NCBI RefSeq assembly: GCF_020085105.1
Contig: NC_058065.1
Span: 2,668,218-2,732,217 of the forward strand
Origin: Siniperca chuatsi
Lineage: Eukaryota; Chordata; Actinopteri; Centrarchiformes; Sinipercidae
Direction of reading: 5' to 3'
Length of the DNA: 64,000 nucleotides
Shown here: positions 22,501 through 36,086 of the stretch, piece after piece
Position numbering within the stretch: position 1 is the first letter of the stretch
Layout of the letters: each line of letters starts with the position of its first letter
Made by a program: the position numbers and the translations under genes
The notes under the pieces: model-generated
What the model saw: the letters and a program-made list of their open reading frames with translations, nothing else
Told to the model about the DNA's origin: nothing
The model's database searches: none

Positions 22501-23482
22501 TTCACCGTCTTAGTTTAGCTTGTCAGCGTGCTAACATTTGCTAATTAGCACTAAACAAAGTACAGCTGAGGCTGATGAGAAGTATTGGACACATTAAAAT
22601 GTTGGCGCTAGATGGAAAGTCAGAGGATCACCAAAGTTACAATTCCTCCTGAGGGGAACACGAATGTCTGAACCACATTTCATGTCGGTCCATCCAATAG
22701 CTGTTAAGATATTTCAGGCTGGGCCTCTAGAGGGGCTTTAACAAATTCTCAGAGGTTCCCTTTAAGAGAAAATGTGATTTTCTCCAATTTAATGGAGAGA
22801 GAAGAAATAAGGGAAGAGGAGGGCATAAGATAATCTCAACAAAGTGTGACATGAAATCTGTCACATGTCTTTGTCTTTAGTGAAATTGAAGTGAATTAGT
22901 GGGACACCAAAGACTGCCATTAGTGGACAGTTTTAGGAAAACTCTGAGTAACAGTCCCAATAACTCTTATATTTGGACAACATGAACACATGTAACTGAG
23001 AATTCAGAACAAGTTGCGGCTTCTGCCACACTTTCCATCAAAATGTGAGTACGATAAAACTTCAGAGGGCAGTGCCTTTTCTTTTCAGTACCTCCTTCGA
23101 ACTGACGAGTTCAGCATCTAATTCTTATTTTCGAGAGTTAACGTTCATCTATGGATTTTGGTATCTTTTTTTCCAGAATGTCGCTCTTTGAACGCTCTGG
23201 TGAATTTAAGAGCTAAAAAGACAAAGCAAGTGTGAGATTTTCACATCTTGGCAACCCAAATACTGAGCTATAAAGCATCAGTAAAAGATTTATTAACCTT
23301 TAATAAAGCCGTTGGTTTCACCGGACAAACCTAGACATTTCAAATTCAAAGAAAGATTTCTGCACTAATCTTGGCAGCAAAAGTGCAGATTAACATTCAA
23401 ATAAAAGATGAAATAATTAAAAAACTAAGTACTCACCAGGCCCATGGGTTAAGGTATTTACTGTAGCTTTCTTCAGTCACTT
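19592..23482 (-). CDS. LRAT/PLAAT-like NlpC/P60-fold protein, about 152 aa, probably catalytically dead
   Basis: Coding exons on the minus strand: 23445-23437 (in exon 23482-23437), 21345-21216, 20965-20877, 20788-20624 and 19657-19592; all phases join. The start MGL is split from KHSHPKLFPGDIVEYP. The fold matches the LRAT domain: PGDIVEYPR, then FAVYYGD, VAHL and, late, the RYGVKKSEQ signature seen in the PLAAT (HRASLS) acyltransferase/phospholipase group. In active members the triad is His (HWA/HFG), His and Cys (NCEHF). Here they are Gln26, His42 and Ser115 (NSEHQ), so two of three are changed. There is no C-terminal membrane helix as in PLAATs. A second in-frame last exon exists at 20569-20522. 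It is unlikely to be LRAT itself; the paralogue name is not known to me. Confidence 0.85.
20004..20443. mobile_element. Palindromic TTAA-flanked MITE, 440 bp
   Basis: TTAA (20000-20003), then AGGGACAGTTCACCCC; the right end is the reverse complement followed by TTAA (20444-20447). The arms stay complementary inward (CTGTTTATCCATCT against AGATGGATAAACAG) up to a central hairpin, GATTTGTTGCGAGCAGTTTC against its complement (20237-20302). The whole element is thus a fold-back. TTAA duplication fits Kolobok or piggyBac-like mobilisation. It sits in the intron between the two alternative last exons of the LRAT-like gene. Confidence 0.85.
20522..20569 (-). CDS. Alternative last exon of the LRAT-like gene
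   Basis: It is preceded by a good pyrimidine tract ending in TTTTTTCAG and encodes TAWKAFIELQGQRRV plus a stop in phase 0, the same phase as the distal last exon at 19592-19657. Using it would give about 146 aa with a basic end in place of the distal end (IMPAWKKLFEEKKL). Both ends share an A-W-K core, which suggests exon duplication or convergent choice. Confidence 0.55.
   Translation of the reverse strand, partial: TAWKAFIELQGQRRV
22480..22760. repeat. Dispersed fish repeat (GCTAACATTTGCTAATTAGC family)
   Basis: The runs TTTAGCATGTTCACC and GTGCTAACATTTGCTAATTA, then GTCGGTCCATCCAATAGCTG, form a familiar fish interspersed repeat. It lies in the long first coding intron of the LRAT-like gene. 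The rest of that intron (21346-23436) holds no other gene. Confidence 0.5.
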
Positions 23483-26088
23483 CTGCAATTAAACCCACAA
23501 CACACACACACACACACACACACACATGCAGGACCCCCATCTGCTTTACATACAGGCTGTACAGTCTGTCACAGTCGCAGTAGACTGACCTCGCCCCCAT
23601 CACCCTTTATCACGTTTACGCATCATCAAAACTCGTTTGTTTTTTTTATATTTGATGTTGTGGTGTGTCTTAGCTTCACTTCAGATGTGTGTTTGTGGGT
23701 GGGGGTGATTTTTGGGGAAGATTTCTGCGGTTTTTACGTGAAATGTTGTGTCAGGGAGCACCACGGGTCCCTCGGTGTCCTCGTCCCTCCACCTCTGGGC
23801 GTGTGAAGCAGGTGTTTCCTAAACAGAGAACGTGAAAGAGGAAGTAGCTTCAATGCGGCTTCAATCAGACTTTTTTTTATTAGAGATATGAAGGCACCGT
23901 GAACAACAAACCTGGCAACAGCACTGTGACGACAAGATCTTCACACGTTTTTATTTCTGTTTGTGTGCAGGTCGAACAAACAAAATACAAAAAGTGTTCA
24001 TTAGTGAGCTTTAGAGGTGTTGGTAGTCAGGCTAGCCGTTTCCCCCTGCTTCCAGTCTTTACGCTAAGCTAGGCTAATCACGTCCTGACTTTAAGAACTT
24101 CTCATCAAATTTTGGGAAAGAAAGCAAATAAGCATATTTCCAAAAATGTTCAACTATTTTTTGAAACAGCCTTCATTAAAAATGTACAACAAATTGTAGA
24201 TGCGTGGTTTTCACACACTAGCTCTGACTCTGATGTGACTTTGAGCTCTGGGGGCTTTTTTTTGCTGAAGCGTATCACAAAAGTGCCGAAAATCTTCCCT
24301 TTTTCAGAGAGCCGCTGCTTGTTGAACACCAACCGTCATTTATAAAAGCAAAAGGCCAGTTCGTTGAGTAGCTGTGGCTTTTAAAACGTTCACGCATTCT
24401 CCAGCCAGCTTTGTTTATTCCATTGCATTTCTACCTCAGATGTTTGCCCAGCCTAATAAATTCACAGTTTTGACATTTAGATTTGAGGCGGAGCTGCTTT
24501 CTGAGCTTGGACTTGATTGACTGCTACTCGATTCGACAGCTTATTAATAATGCCTGAAGAAACAGTGTTTTGGGATCAATGCCCTGGCAGAAACCTACAT
24601 GTTAATAAAGTTTTGTCGAACACGAGCTGAACATCTGAACCCGAATCTCGTTCTGTGAGCCCAAATTTTACTAACAAAATACTAAAATAAACTGAAATAA
24701 ATACCAGGTTGTTCAATGTTTGATGGAAAATTTCATGGTTTAATAAAATCAGAGTTCTTTAATGACTAAATATGTTTTTATTCTTCCCTGAATTGTTAAC
24801 GTCTGAGAGGTAAACAGGCTGATTTGTACTAAATCTAGGCTGAAACAAGCTATAATGTCCTCTGAATTACTAAGAGAAATTATGAAAAGCGTCTGGAATA
24901 AAAAGGTATTTGAATTCCAGGATATTCCAAGATATAGATCTAATAAATTCTGGTGCCAAGACAAAAGACAAAAAAAGGCATGAAATTCCTCCTGAGGTTA
25001 GGTTCAGACAGAAAACTGGCCTCATTCAGACAGCAGGGCTCCTGTGCACTTCCAGGCTGAAAAGCCTTTAAAGACAGCGAATATCATGATTTAACGGCAT
25101 TTTGACCAGCTGTTGCTGCAGTTTGAACATGTAATTCTGGTTGAAGTAAGAGATACGCGTGGCTCAATGCAGAAAAGCAACGACTCATTTTCTAATATTC
25201 AATATTCTGGAAATGTTTGAGTGTTACATACAACAAAGTATTAGGGCCACTGTTTAAAACAATTATTTTGCAAATAAAGTTGTGAAAAAGGCCACGACGT
25301 TATGAGAATGAAGTTGTAATTTTAAGATAAAAAAAGTACGTCATAATGTTATGACTTTTGTTTGATTTCTTGTTGGGACGGGGGTTGTTTTGTTTTGCCC
25401 TGAATAATCTATAGCGAGTGACGTTTCTGTCTCATCGACATCATTTTCAGTCGCCACAGAAGTTGTGGTAGCGGTTTCTAGGAACCGTTAGCATTTGCCT
25501 TGCTGACTGACGAAATATGGTGATTTGAGAGTTTTTATTTTCTTTCTTGTCAACAGTTTTAGGGGCCATTTTTCTGTCACAATCTTTCGTGAACACAGCT
25601 AGGTAGCTAGTTAGCTTTGTAGACTGGGGAAACAAGCACAGGTGTGCGCGATGATTCAGAGGTCTGGAACCAGGCTGAAGCTGCACAGGAAACCCCACCG
25701 AAAAACTGAATGAGTCCAATCTTTCCTGGATTTTAAAAACCTGACCCAAACTGAATCAAAACCACTTAAAGCTTGTGAGATGATGATCCAGCCTGCTATT
25801 ATGAAACAAATCCACAATTCCACCCACACTTACAAAATATAGATTATCTGTAGAGAAAAAAATAAAACATTTGAATTCATCACATTAGCTTCGTGACACA
25901 CACACACACACAGTTAGAAAATAGAGATCAGAACATGAGCATGTAGACTGCATTTACTAAAGTGTGTGTGATGTGACACACACACACACACACACTAATG
26001 CCCCTTGATAAAGTCAGTGCAGTACTACAGTCTGTCAAAGGCACCTGAGTTTAGCTCCAACCTGAGCTGGAGGTTCACCAGTGTATAC

Positions 26089-26090
<2 letters not shown>
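23483..26090. other. Region between the LRAT-like gene and znf513
   Basis: Contains (CA)n runs at 23500-23525, 25898-25912 and 25977-25995, a copy of the GCTAAGCTA/TTTCCAGTC repeat at about 24005-24080, and AT-rich DNA. It probably includes non-coding 5' exons of the LRAT-like gene and the 3'UTR of znf513. Small open frames here have no recognisable domains. Confidence 0.4.

Positions 26091-26130
<40 letters not shown>
26091..26130. repeat. (CA)n directly after the znf513 stop codon
   Basis: An uninterrupted CA run of about 40 nt ends only four bases beyond the stop codon (26135-26137), so the znf513 mRNA would carry a UG repeat at the start of its 3'UTR. Confidence 0.9.
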
Positions 26131-26134
<4 letters not shown>

Positions 26135-29100
26135 CTAACTGTGCTCCTGTCCCTGACTCTGGCTCTCCTGAGTGCCTTTGCCCCAGCTGAGGCCGTTGGT
26201 GGGTGCGTGTTTGTCCCAGCTGTCCGTGTTATGTCCGTGTTTCCTCTGGTGCCGTTTGTAGTTGTCCCAGTGGCCCGTGGTGTAGTCGCACTCGGCGCAG
26301 GCGTACGGCTTCTCGCCCGTGTGCCGCAGCATGTGCCTCTTCAGGTTCATGCTCTGGTTGCAGGAGTAGCCGCAGACGCCGCAGTGGAACGGCTTGGCGC
26401 CCGAGTGGATGCGCTCGTGTCGTCGCAGGTTGGCGAGGTTTCCGCAGGCGTAGCTGCAGGATGGACACTGGTAGGGCTTCTCGCCCGTGTGCACGCGCAG
26501 GTGGCGTTTGAGGTTGTCGAGGTGCGAGGAGGTGTAGGGGCAGTGCGGGCAGGCGTGGGGTTTCTCCTCAGAGTGGGTGTGGGAGTGGCGGGCCAGGTGG
26601 TTGGGGTAGTGGGACAGGAAGGGGCAGTGAGGGCAGCGGTACAACTTGGTGCCACGTTGACCCCGCCGGGATCCCCGAGACACGGTCGGGCTGCAGGGAG
26701 GCCCGGATCCGTCTTTGGAAAGCAGGTCCAACGAGCAACGACGACACACCTAAAAATGAATACAGAGTACAAAGGTGTCGTTTCTTCAGATTAAGGGGGA
26801 AGACATTCAGTTGGGTTTACTGACTAAAATCTCTCGCCTGACTCTCCAGCCGCCAAAATCCAGATGAGAGAAGCTCTGAGGTGATAAAAAGGCTGAAACA
26901 CTCATCTGTGTTGCCTTCGTTTCTTACTGTGCGCTCAGAGCAATACGCTTTACCAGCAGCAAGGATCCTCTCAGGCTACATACAGGCTGCCCTAACCTGC
27001 AGACACTCACTCGGGGCTGAAAGAACAACTTAAACCCCCTCTGCATCTTTTTTTTGGGTAAAAAAATCCTTTAATATTTTTTTATTTTATCTGATTCTTT
27101 TCACGTAGAAACAAGATAAATTTGTGACAATGCTTTGTACAAACATATCCGGTTTAATAATATGTTTGCAACAAATACAGGCTTGTAGTTTAATTGAGGA
27201 AAATAACCGCAAATTAAATCACAATTGCACTACTGGTCCGAAAAATCGCAATTATAGATTTTCATTAAATCGTTTAAGCCTAGTTTTACCGCAGCACATA
27301 GTAAAATCAGTGAATGGGCAACAAGAGGAGGCAGGAGTTGACTCTGAGGGCAGCCGACAGCTTCACACAGCAAACGAAGTCTACTATTAGTAGAAAAACT
27401 TGCAGGTAGAAAAGCTGATTATTATTATAACCTGCGAATGTGATGGCTGAGTTCCTGTTTGTTCATAGAGACGGCTTGTCGCTATGGAAACAAACAAGAC
27501 ATTGCACAACCTACTTTTTCCAACATAACATTCACATGGAGAAATAGTTTTTCTACAAGCGATGAACCCTCAGCTTGACTCATAATTAAACAAAAAGAAG
27601 AAGAAGAAGCAGCGTACCTGTCCTCCGTCGCCCTCCCCGTCCCCCTCAGCCTTGTCCCCCTCCAGGTCGGCCTCCTCCAGGGTGAGGCCACACACCTGGC
27701 AGCACAAGGGGAAGAGGAGGACAGGGAGCGGGGCGGAGGGAGAGCCGAGGCCCCCCAAGGTCTGGAGGTAACCCGAATCCTGGGACACTCGCAGGGTCAG
27801 GTCCGATACTACTGCATGAAGACGAGAGAGGAAGAAAAAAAAAAAAGCATTTAAAAAGTGCTTTCTTCATATGAAATCAGTTTTTATTTTTACAGAGAAA
27901 AATCAACAGAGTTTGGTCTGATCTAACTCTCAAATTCTACTTTGCATATTCTTTTATTGAACCATGATAAACATTAGAAAGCCCCACAGAGAATAGTCCT
28001 AAGTGTGACTGCAGTTTTTACTGATAATAAGAAACTTATCTTCCATCTCCAGCTCAAACTTCCTCCTTTTACTTCTTCTTATTTACCCGACTTTAAATAT
28101 GAAAAAAAAAATCCCTTCTGGTTCTTATTTCCTCTGATGGTTTGACTTCCCTACTGACAACTTGTTTGTTATGTCACTGTTTCACTCAGTTGTTCTGGAT
28201 AATCATCATCTGTAAGGATTAAATGTAAAAGTGTTCCTCGTGATGCAGCCGACTTCAGCAGAGTTTGGCTACAGTCTGATAAGCAGTCGACCAGAGAGAA
28301 CTTCTCCTTATTTTTCAAATTCTTTCAGTTTCAACTGGTTGGTTCCTCTTTTCTGCTCTGCTGAGTGCTTCCAAAACTAAAATGTTCCCCTGTTGGCTAA
28401 AAGAAACTAATTTTTTGCTTCAGGCAAGAATCAACTGTATTTACATTACATCCCATAGGGATATTTTTATTTATCCTTCGGCATCCATGTTGTCATCCTA
28501 CTCTTTCCTGGCGCCTTTAACACGCTAAGCAACTTGTATTCGTTGTGTGTGGAGTCTTTGTTACAAGTGTGGAGCGCAACATTTGCATTTCGACACTGTG
28601 GTTATGGGATTCAGTTGACAGTTAAAAAAAAGTTATAAAACCAGGGCATTGAAGTATGTACGACAAAATAATCTAAACTCAACTGTCCCCTTACTCTGAG
28701 CTTTCAAGTCTTTCAAATCTTTATAATCTGCCCAAACTTCCCTGCAACCAGTAGGTTCATCACGGTATTTTTTTCTGTAAAAACAAGACTTTTTAAATAA
28801 AATAAAAAGGACCTCTAAATAATTATTGGTAATCTGCAAAAGTGGCTTCTTTCAGCAAAAGTAGTCATAATGTGACTGCTGTTAAATAAACAGAAAAGTC
28901 ATCCACAACTTCCCTCAACCAACGCAGATGTTTACGGACAACAGAAACGTCTTTCTACTATTAGTATGTGAAACAAAAAAATCAGTTAGTTCATTAATCA
29001 AAAATTAAATCAACAATTTGATACTTGATTAATCATTCAGGTATTTATGAAGCAAAAATGCGAAGAAATCTTGGTTTCCAATGTTTCCAAAATGTGCTGC

Positions 29101-32100
29101 TTTTCTCTGTTTTATATCGTTGTAAACTGAATATTTTGGGGACTGTTGGTCGAACAAAAGACATCTGAATTTGTCGCCTTAGGGCCTGAGAATCGCCGGA
29201 ATAATCAATAATGAGAGTAATCATTAGTGGCAGCCCTAATTCCTTTGACAAACTGGAGGAGCTGACTGTGCATCTAAATGTCCATGAAAACGTCGGAGAA
29301 CCTCTGATCAAGTTTTTAACATCTTGGGACCATGTTGGAAGTCATTGCTCTCACTTTAACATGTTTTCCTTTAGATTCAATGTGGTTTTATAAATGAATC
29401 AAATCAAATAAAAAAAACCTCTCCGGTCAGTCCTTCACTACTGGTGTTTCAGTGTGTAATAGATCTTTGTGTGATCCTGCAGGTGTTTGTTACCTTCTTC
29501 AGTTTCAGCATTTGCTTTTTTCCGTCTCCCTCGTCTCTTCTCCTTCTCCCTCCTCTGTGGTCTCTCCTGCGTGTGCATGCGCTGGTGTCTCCGCAGGTTG
29601 CCGAGGGAGCTGCAGGCGTAGCTGCACTGGTGGCAGCGGTACGGCTTCTCCCCGGTGTGGGTGCGGGCGTGGCGCTGCAGGTTGACGAGCTGGGCCGAGG
29701 CGTAGGGGCAAACGGGGCAGCGGTACGGCTTCTGGCCGTCGTGGGTCCTCATGTGGCGCTTCAGGTGGTTGGAGTAGCGCGAGGTGAAGGCGCACAGCGA
29801 GCAGGAGTACAGTTTAGGAGGGATGTCAGCAGCTCCGCCTGTCTTACCTACACTTCTCCTCTTCCTGTCGGAGCCACCGCCGACGGATCGGTCCGCCTGG
29901 TTTGAGCCCTCCACCTGAGAGGAGTCGATCGAGGCTTCATGCTGGAGCCCTTCTTCGCAGGTTAGACAATAAAGCTCCGCCCCCAGGTCGAGGCCCACAC
30001 CTGGAACAAAATAAATCACATTTTATATGAAAACAGAGGGGCAACTGAGCAAGATTAGTGCCGGTCAGTGAACTCCACAAAGAAAACAACTATCAGTAAT
30101 CTCACTCAGTATGTTGTTGGTACCATGTTCAAACCCAGAGAACTTTAAATCTTAGTGAAGTTCCCAAAGTTATCAAACATACAAAATATGAGAATGTTTC
30201 CATATCTGGAATGGTGCAGCCATGAAAACACAGAATCACGTTTGAATATTTCATTCAGTGCAAACATCATGTAACTTAAATGCACAGAATGATAATGTCA
30301 AACAGCAGAGGGAGAAAACTACGTTAACAGAATTAATTAACTGCGTGTGAATTACATGATGGAAGGTGATGAGAGGCAGACGTATGATTTAAATAAAAGG
30401 TGAAATGACAGGAGACACTTCAGCTCCTGAGGATATATAGTTTTTGGCAGCTGTTGATGCAGGTCAGACAAATACTCTTGATTAAAACTTAACTACTGCT
30501 TATTCACAATATGATGTGTGATGGAAACATCGACAGCTTAAGTTACTGTAAAGGTTTGTACAAACAAAGCTGTTAGTATCTTTGCATTTTCTTCCTTTTC
30601 TGAAATGACAACTTCATGTATATGAAGCTAATGACCAGATTTACTACGTGATACACAGTATTTATTAGTATTTACTATACTTTTCTTATTTTTGGATTGT
30701 GTAAAATTCTCATGAAATTCAATTAAAAGTTGTTAACAACAAAAAGAAGATGATGAACTGTCAGTATTTCCTTAATTATGATGAATTAAAATTCTTATAA
30801 AAAAATACTGAGAAGCACAATAATGTACAAGGAGAGCTCTAGAGTTTGATTTTTCTTGCATGTAATGTGTGTTTCTGTGGAAAAAGTAATGTCTGGATGT
30901 GAGCTTAAGTTTCTCAATGTATCCAAACAGTTGCAGACACTTAAAAACACAAAACACAACATAAAAACACAAAAAAAGAAAAAAGGTGTAATTGCCTAAT
31001 GTGGCAATCTTTGGCTCTTGTTTTCTTCTCGTCTTCGGTTTCTTGTGAACATTTGGACTAGTGTGTTATCTGTATGTTGATTATGAGAGAATCAGATCAA
31101 ATCAATCTTTGATGAGGCATCTAAAACATGAGAAGAAAAAAGAAAGGCAGAAAGTGTTGGTATAATGGTGAGGATGAGAAACATGGTGAAGGTCACAGAT
31201 GCCTGACAACATGTTGACAAAGCTTCACCCTTTATATTTTTATCCTGATTGTTTTATTTATTACATTTTCTAAAAAGGAAAACAAAAGTGAAACGGGTAC
31301 AACACTTACCTAGATCTAAACCTGCCCCCAGAGGCGTGTCTCCCAGAAGTTGACCACATCCTTTACAGGAGAGGAAAGCTGGGAAGGTGGAGTCTGTTGG
31401 TGCTGAAGGGTCGTCCTCAACGCTGAGAGAGAACACCGTCATACCTGCAGAACAAACAAACAAAAACCTTCATATATGGAGATAAAAGTTGCTTCATTCT
31501 GACGGGAGACAATTCAGAATCGCTCATATTTTATAATCACAAGAGACACCAAACCACGAGAGTATTTAGAAATTTCAAAATATAACGTGAACCTGACACA
31601 AATTCTGTTACTTTTCTAATGGAAACTGCAACCAAACATATTTGTTATCAACTTTTTCCCATACCATGTGTTGTGCTGAGTTTTATTCAGTAAAAATACA
31701 CAACCCCCACACCTTTTTGTGTTTAAAAACTATATATCTTTAGATCTTGTTGCCCTCTTATTGTTCCATTTAAACGGTGTGAATTGGGGGGGGCGTGTGT
31801 GACTGATCTGATCAATAAACACTTATGTTTGTGGTCGTATTTCCTGTTTATCTCAAAATAAATGTGCTAATCAGAACATGTTTCATGTCTGACTGTATAT
31901 CTTACATTTTATTTTACACCAGCCATCTCAGCAGCTTTAAAAAAAAGCAGCATTCTTAATCTCATAATCAAATAAAGTCACTTTGTAGTCATACTTCAGT
32001 CCCGGGTCTTTCAGTCTTTTAGTTTGCACAACCTGACTTAAACTAGACTAAAATTCTCACGGTTTTCTTTGACTAAGAGACTAAAACATCCAGACTAAAG

Positions 32101-35100
32101 ATTACATCAAAATAAGGATGAAGTGGCTTGAAAATGACTATCACAGGACTGAGGCAAAATCAAGAAAACATAACAAAATTAACACTGCTTTTTGGTCGAC
32201 ACAGAGTAGTAGTTACAGTCACTTATTGAAATGAGTTCACAATAAGCACTTCTGACACGTGACGGCAAGTCTGACACATTTGAACTTGTGAATTATCGTA
32301 TTTGCCTGAATATGAAACAGCTCTGATTATAAAACAAACCCTGTTTTCCAAACATTTGATCAGACTAGTCCTGTTGAAGCTTCTTCTCTCCTAAAAGTGA
32401 AACATGAAACGAACATGAATTCCATGTTTGCGTAGCTTGTCTAATTGTGTTTTCACACGCTGCTAATTCTTCATTCTGTTAATCTGTCACATGCTCGCCC
32501 TCCTGTCAGACTTTCTCCGACTGCTTCAGACTGTCTTTTTGATCTCCGCCTAACGACACTTTGTGACAGGCGTAATTCTCCGCAGCAAAACACGTGACAC
32601 GAGCCCTGAAGGTTAAATTGGGATATCTGACTGTAAAAGACTCACTATGAACTAATTAAAGAAAACCACGAGCCTAGAGAGCAGTTAGTCTCTCCATTCA
32701 AAGAGAAAATCTGATGTTGTGTCTAGTCCTCAAATATAATACGGCCGCTGCTTTTCCCCCAATGTGATAAGAAAAAACAAAAGCATCTTTTATTCCGGCC
32801 AATACTGATGTAGACATATGAAAACTGAAGACAAACACTTACAGAGCAGGTCTGACAGAAGCCTGGGAGCAAAATGTACTGTTTGCTCCTCTTAACAAGA
32901 CACGTCAGCTTTGGCAGGACTCTCTATGTACTTACTTACACCTACAGTTTATGCAACACCTTGAGCTGAAGCCTCATTCAGCTTTAATTCACAGTGACTA
33001 AGAGGATAATTTTTATTGAACTATTCTTTTAAGGTGTTGTTAGTCTTGTGTAAGTCCTACAACCGTACTGAAAGTAAGTTTTATCTTTTATCCCACTGCA
33101 TCAAGCTTTTATTTTGAAGGTTTGACCAATGTCTCGTAGACAGCCAAAACTTACCTTTGTAATCAACTACCTAATGTATAATCCAATGTGTGTGCGTTAC
33201 TGACCGGACTCTCTATCCAGCCCCATGATCTCTGAGTCTCCAAACTCCAGCTCTCCGCTCAGCAGGAAGTCGCTCTCCAGGACCAGGCAGCCCGGCTCAC
33301 ACACCACCGCCCCGTCCTCCGACTCCACTGGACACACACAAACATTTCTCATGATTACTTGTATAAAACATGTCCAAACACACTACCACACACGTTACCT
33401 AAACAGTAAATAAAAACAGCGAGCTGGGTGAGAGTGAAGCTAAAAAAACTGAGCTGCCATATTGACTAAAAATTATATTTCCATTTGAGAGCATTAAAAG
33501 GTTTGGGTGTCATTGGGCGTTTGCTTTACTGATAAAAGTCCTAAAACATACCTTTTGGTAAACATTTGTTAAATTATTAGCATCAAAAAGACACTGAACA
33601 CGCCGTCTTCTTTTCTAAAACCTTTGGATAGACACACATACAACTGCTTTACACATTTCCTTGTAAAGAAAAGGGAGCTTTGTACACTGCACATATTACA
33701 GAGCAAGATGTGCTTAAGAAAGCTAGAAAAGTTGCATTTGGGCATATAAAACTGGAATCGTGTGCGACTAGCTTTTGGCTGTCGAAACTGGTTTGAGACA
33801 GTAACAAAAGTTAAAGAAAGGCAGAGCGATAATCAAGATTTGTGCTCAGGAAAAGTAAAAGAAGAGTAATAGGAGGTGGAGAGGAAGCGAGAGAGTAAAA
33901 TGAGGAGGAGACAGGAGCAGACAAGTAAAGGAAATCAGTGAGGATGAGATAAGGAATGAGGCTGAGTCAGGAAAAGGAAGAGGAGTGAAAGAAGGGATGA
34001 GAAATAGAGAGAGAACACAGCACTGGTGATCCACGACATTTCCATGCACTTAAATGGCTGTTGTGACACTTTCAGTGATCCAGCTTTTACCCATTCTTGC
34101 TTTTCCCAAAACTTTGCTGCAGACCTACTCTTATTCGCTGCAACAAACGTGACACCAACATTTATTTTTCTAAACCTTAAAAAGAGGCTGGCGCTCCTAA
34201 TGGCTGAATAGTGCCACCTAAAATAATAATAATAATAATAATAAAACTTGCGTGCTTCACAGAGAGAGAAATAAAATACCACAGTGAATAATAAAATACA
34301 TTAAAAAGATAAATAAATAAAATAAAATAAACAGCCAGTTCAGGTAAAATCAGGATCTGCTTTCAGATAAAAATGTCTTTTGAAACGAAGACACTGACTC
34401 AGACAGCCTGATGTCTTCGGGCAGGTTGATCCAGAGCCTCGGCGCCCTGATAGCAAAAGCTCTGCCCCCCTTAGTTTCCATCCTGGACTCAGGATCAGAC
34501 AGGAGACCCCTGCCCGAAGATCTCAGACTACGTGAAGGTTCATAAGGGATTACAAGGTCTAAAATATAGTCTGGAGCCACGAAGAGCCGTAAAAGTAATC
34601 AATAAGATCTTAAAATCAATCCTGAAACCAACAGGGAGCTGATGTAAAGATGCTGAACCAGGTGTGATGCGGTCGCACCTCTCGGTCCTGGTTTACAGCC
34701 GAGCAGCTGAGTTCTGAACAGTCTGCAGTCGTGTCAAAGTTTTTTGATTAAGACAATAAACACTATAAAACCTCAATAGAAAATCCAAAAGTGAGACATC
34801 ACTGTGACAATCGGGCCCAGTTATTGGTCAGGTGTGTAAAGGTGTGAAAGAAGGCTGAATTTGAACGTCTCTATCACGAACTTGTGCAACACCGTGAACA
34901 CATTTTAAAGAAAGACTCTCTGAACGTGCTATTCTCATTTATGATTCATCAAGTCTCACCCCTCTCTATGACGACAGTGTCTACGATGAGATACTCAGCC
35001 TTTACTTATTTTAACTGAGTGATACAAGATGCTGCTTCCTGTTTTGTTTAGTTTTTTTTACCCTTGCAGTGTTAATGTGTCTGAATTTTACAAATAGTCA

Positions 35101-35730
35101 AGTGTTCAACTGTGAAAAGTTATTCAGACTTATAGAAGCAACTTGGTGTCAGTTTTACTCAAAACTTAAATAAATAAATAATAAAACTCATTTGAATATG
35201 AGGGTGTAATGACCTTTCTTCTGATTCCACCACTCTGCTGTCACATGTATGTGACGTTTACGTGGTCGTTCGTTAGAAAACGAGCTGGGGAAATCAGGTT
35301 TCTGTAATCCCAGACCCCGATTACTTAGTTTAGTAAAACTAAGTTCTTAGTTTAAGAAAACTGGCGAAAGCTGACTAAAGCCTGGTTAGTTAAGTGCAGG
35401 TAAAGACACAGGTGATTTATGGGAAGGACGTCGCTGAAGCACCATAGGATGAACCCTGAGCGCAGACAATGGAGACAAAATTAAGAAATAACAACAAGAA
35501 ATTTTCCAGAGCAGAAGGGAGCACATGTAAAAAAAAAAATAAATAAATAAGGGAATGAGACAGAGGTAAAACAGGAAGCAATGAAAGAAAGAAAGGAAGG
35601 ATGACGGGAAGGAGAGGAGGGAGCAGAGAGAGGTCAGGCAGAGGGCTGCGAAGAGGAAGCGAAGAGAGGAAGCAGAGAGGAGGAAGAGAGGAAGTGGAGA
35701 GTCCAACTGAGCCAGGACATTCAGGATGAG

Positions 35731-35785
<55 letters not shown>

Positions 35786-36086
35786 CTACTTAAAAAGGAC
35801 ATGTCTCCAATGTCTTCCTCTCATAACAATGAGGAAGAGACCTAGCCTGCAATGTCAATATGTTAGACCAGTTTGGCAACGTCTGATATGGCTGTTTCTT
35901 AGGCTAAACGTGTAAAAGGTGTGTTAAAGTGGACAAAGAACAGCAAGGAGCCACTTCCTTAAACTTTGACAGCGACTTAAGAGAAAAGCAGCCCATTAGA
36001 CACCAAATACAGACTCAAACAGCTGGAGGAGAAGAGTTAAACTCACATTTCACCGGCTGGGGGTTGGATTGTTTTCTCCGCGGCAT
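26135..36086 (-). CDS. znf513: Zinc finger protein 513, six coding exons, about 537 aa, eight C2H2 fingers
   Basis: A nuclear C2H2 transcription factor; human ZNF513 is linked to retinal degeneration. Coding exons on the minus strand: 36086-36047, 33327-33205, 31444-31310, 30000-29494, 27811-27618 and 26749-26135, all in phase. The N-terminus MPRRKQSNPQPVK is nearly identical to the mammalian start, which fixes the ATG, and the length is close to human (541). Fingers 1-3 lie at about residues 164-242 (for example YRCPVCPYASAQLVNLQRH). Fingers 4-8 lie at about 370-504, ending with CNQSMNLKRHMLRH and TTGHWDNYKRHQ, both hallmarks of this protein. Extra CxxC pairs (YCLTC, CCQVC, VCRRC) lie between. 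Linkers are mostly TGEKP, with DGQKP, SEEKP and SGAKP variants. Which teleost duplicate (a or b) cannot be told here. Confidence 0.95.
28985..29245. repeat. Third copy of the AAACTGAATATTT dispersed repeat, in znf513 intron 4
   Basis: Shows CTGCTTTTCTCTGTTTTATA, GTAAACTGAATATTTTGGGG and the end AATCATTAGTGGCAGCCCTA, all typical of the family. It sits between coding exons 4 and 5. Confidence 0.65.
34335..34760 (-). mobile_element. L2-clade LINE remnant, 3' end of the reverse-transcriptase ORF
   Basis: On the minus strand the frames read RLQTVQNSAARL, ITPGSASLHQLPVGFRIDFK and then RSLRSSGRGLL...GGRAFAIRAPRLW and NLPEDIRLSESVSSF, the conserved end of L2-type LINE ORF2. The frame changes within the copy and only the last ~420 bp are present, so it is a dead 5'-truncated copy. 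It lies in znf513 intron 1. Confidence 0.85.
35736..35783. repeat. (CA)n microsatellite in znf513 intron 1
   Basis: About 24 CA units. The flanking DNA (35400-35730) is purine-rich on the plus strand, and the long open frames over it are low-complexity artefacts. Confidence 0.9.

Noticed and set aside
26081-26794. 237-codon Val/Ala-rich plus-strand frame
   Set aside because: Antisense of the znf513 finger exon; GC-rich conserved codons keep it open.
35386-35802. Leu/Ser/Cys-rich minus-strand frames in znf513 intron 1
   Set aside because: Low-complexity pyrimidine sequence next to a CA repeat; no conserved domain.
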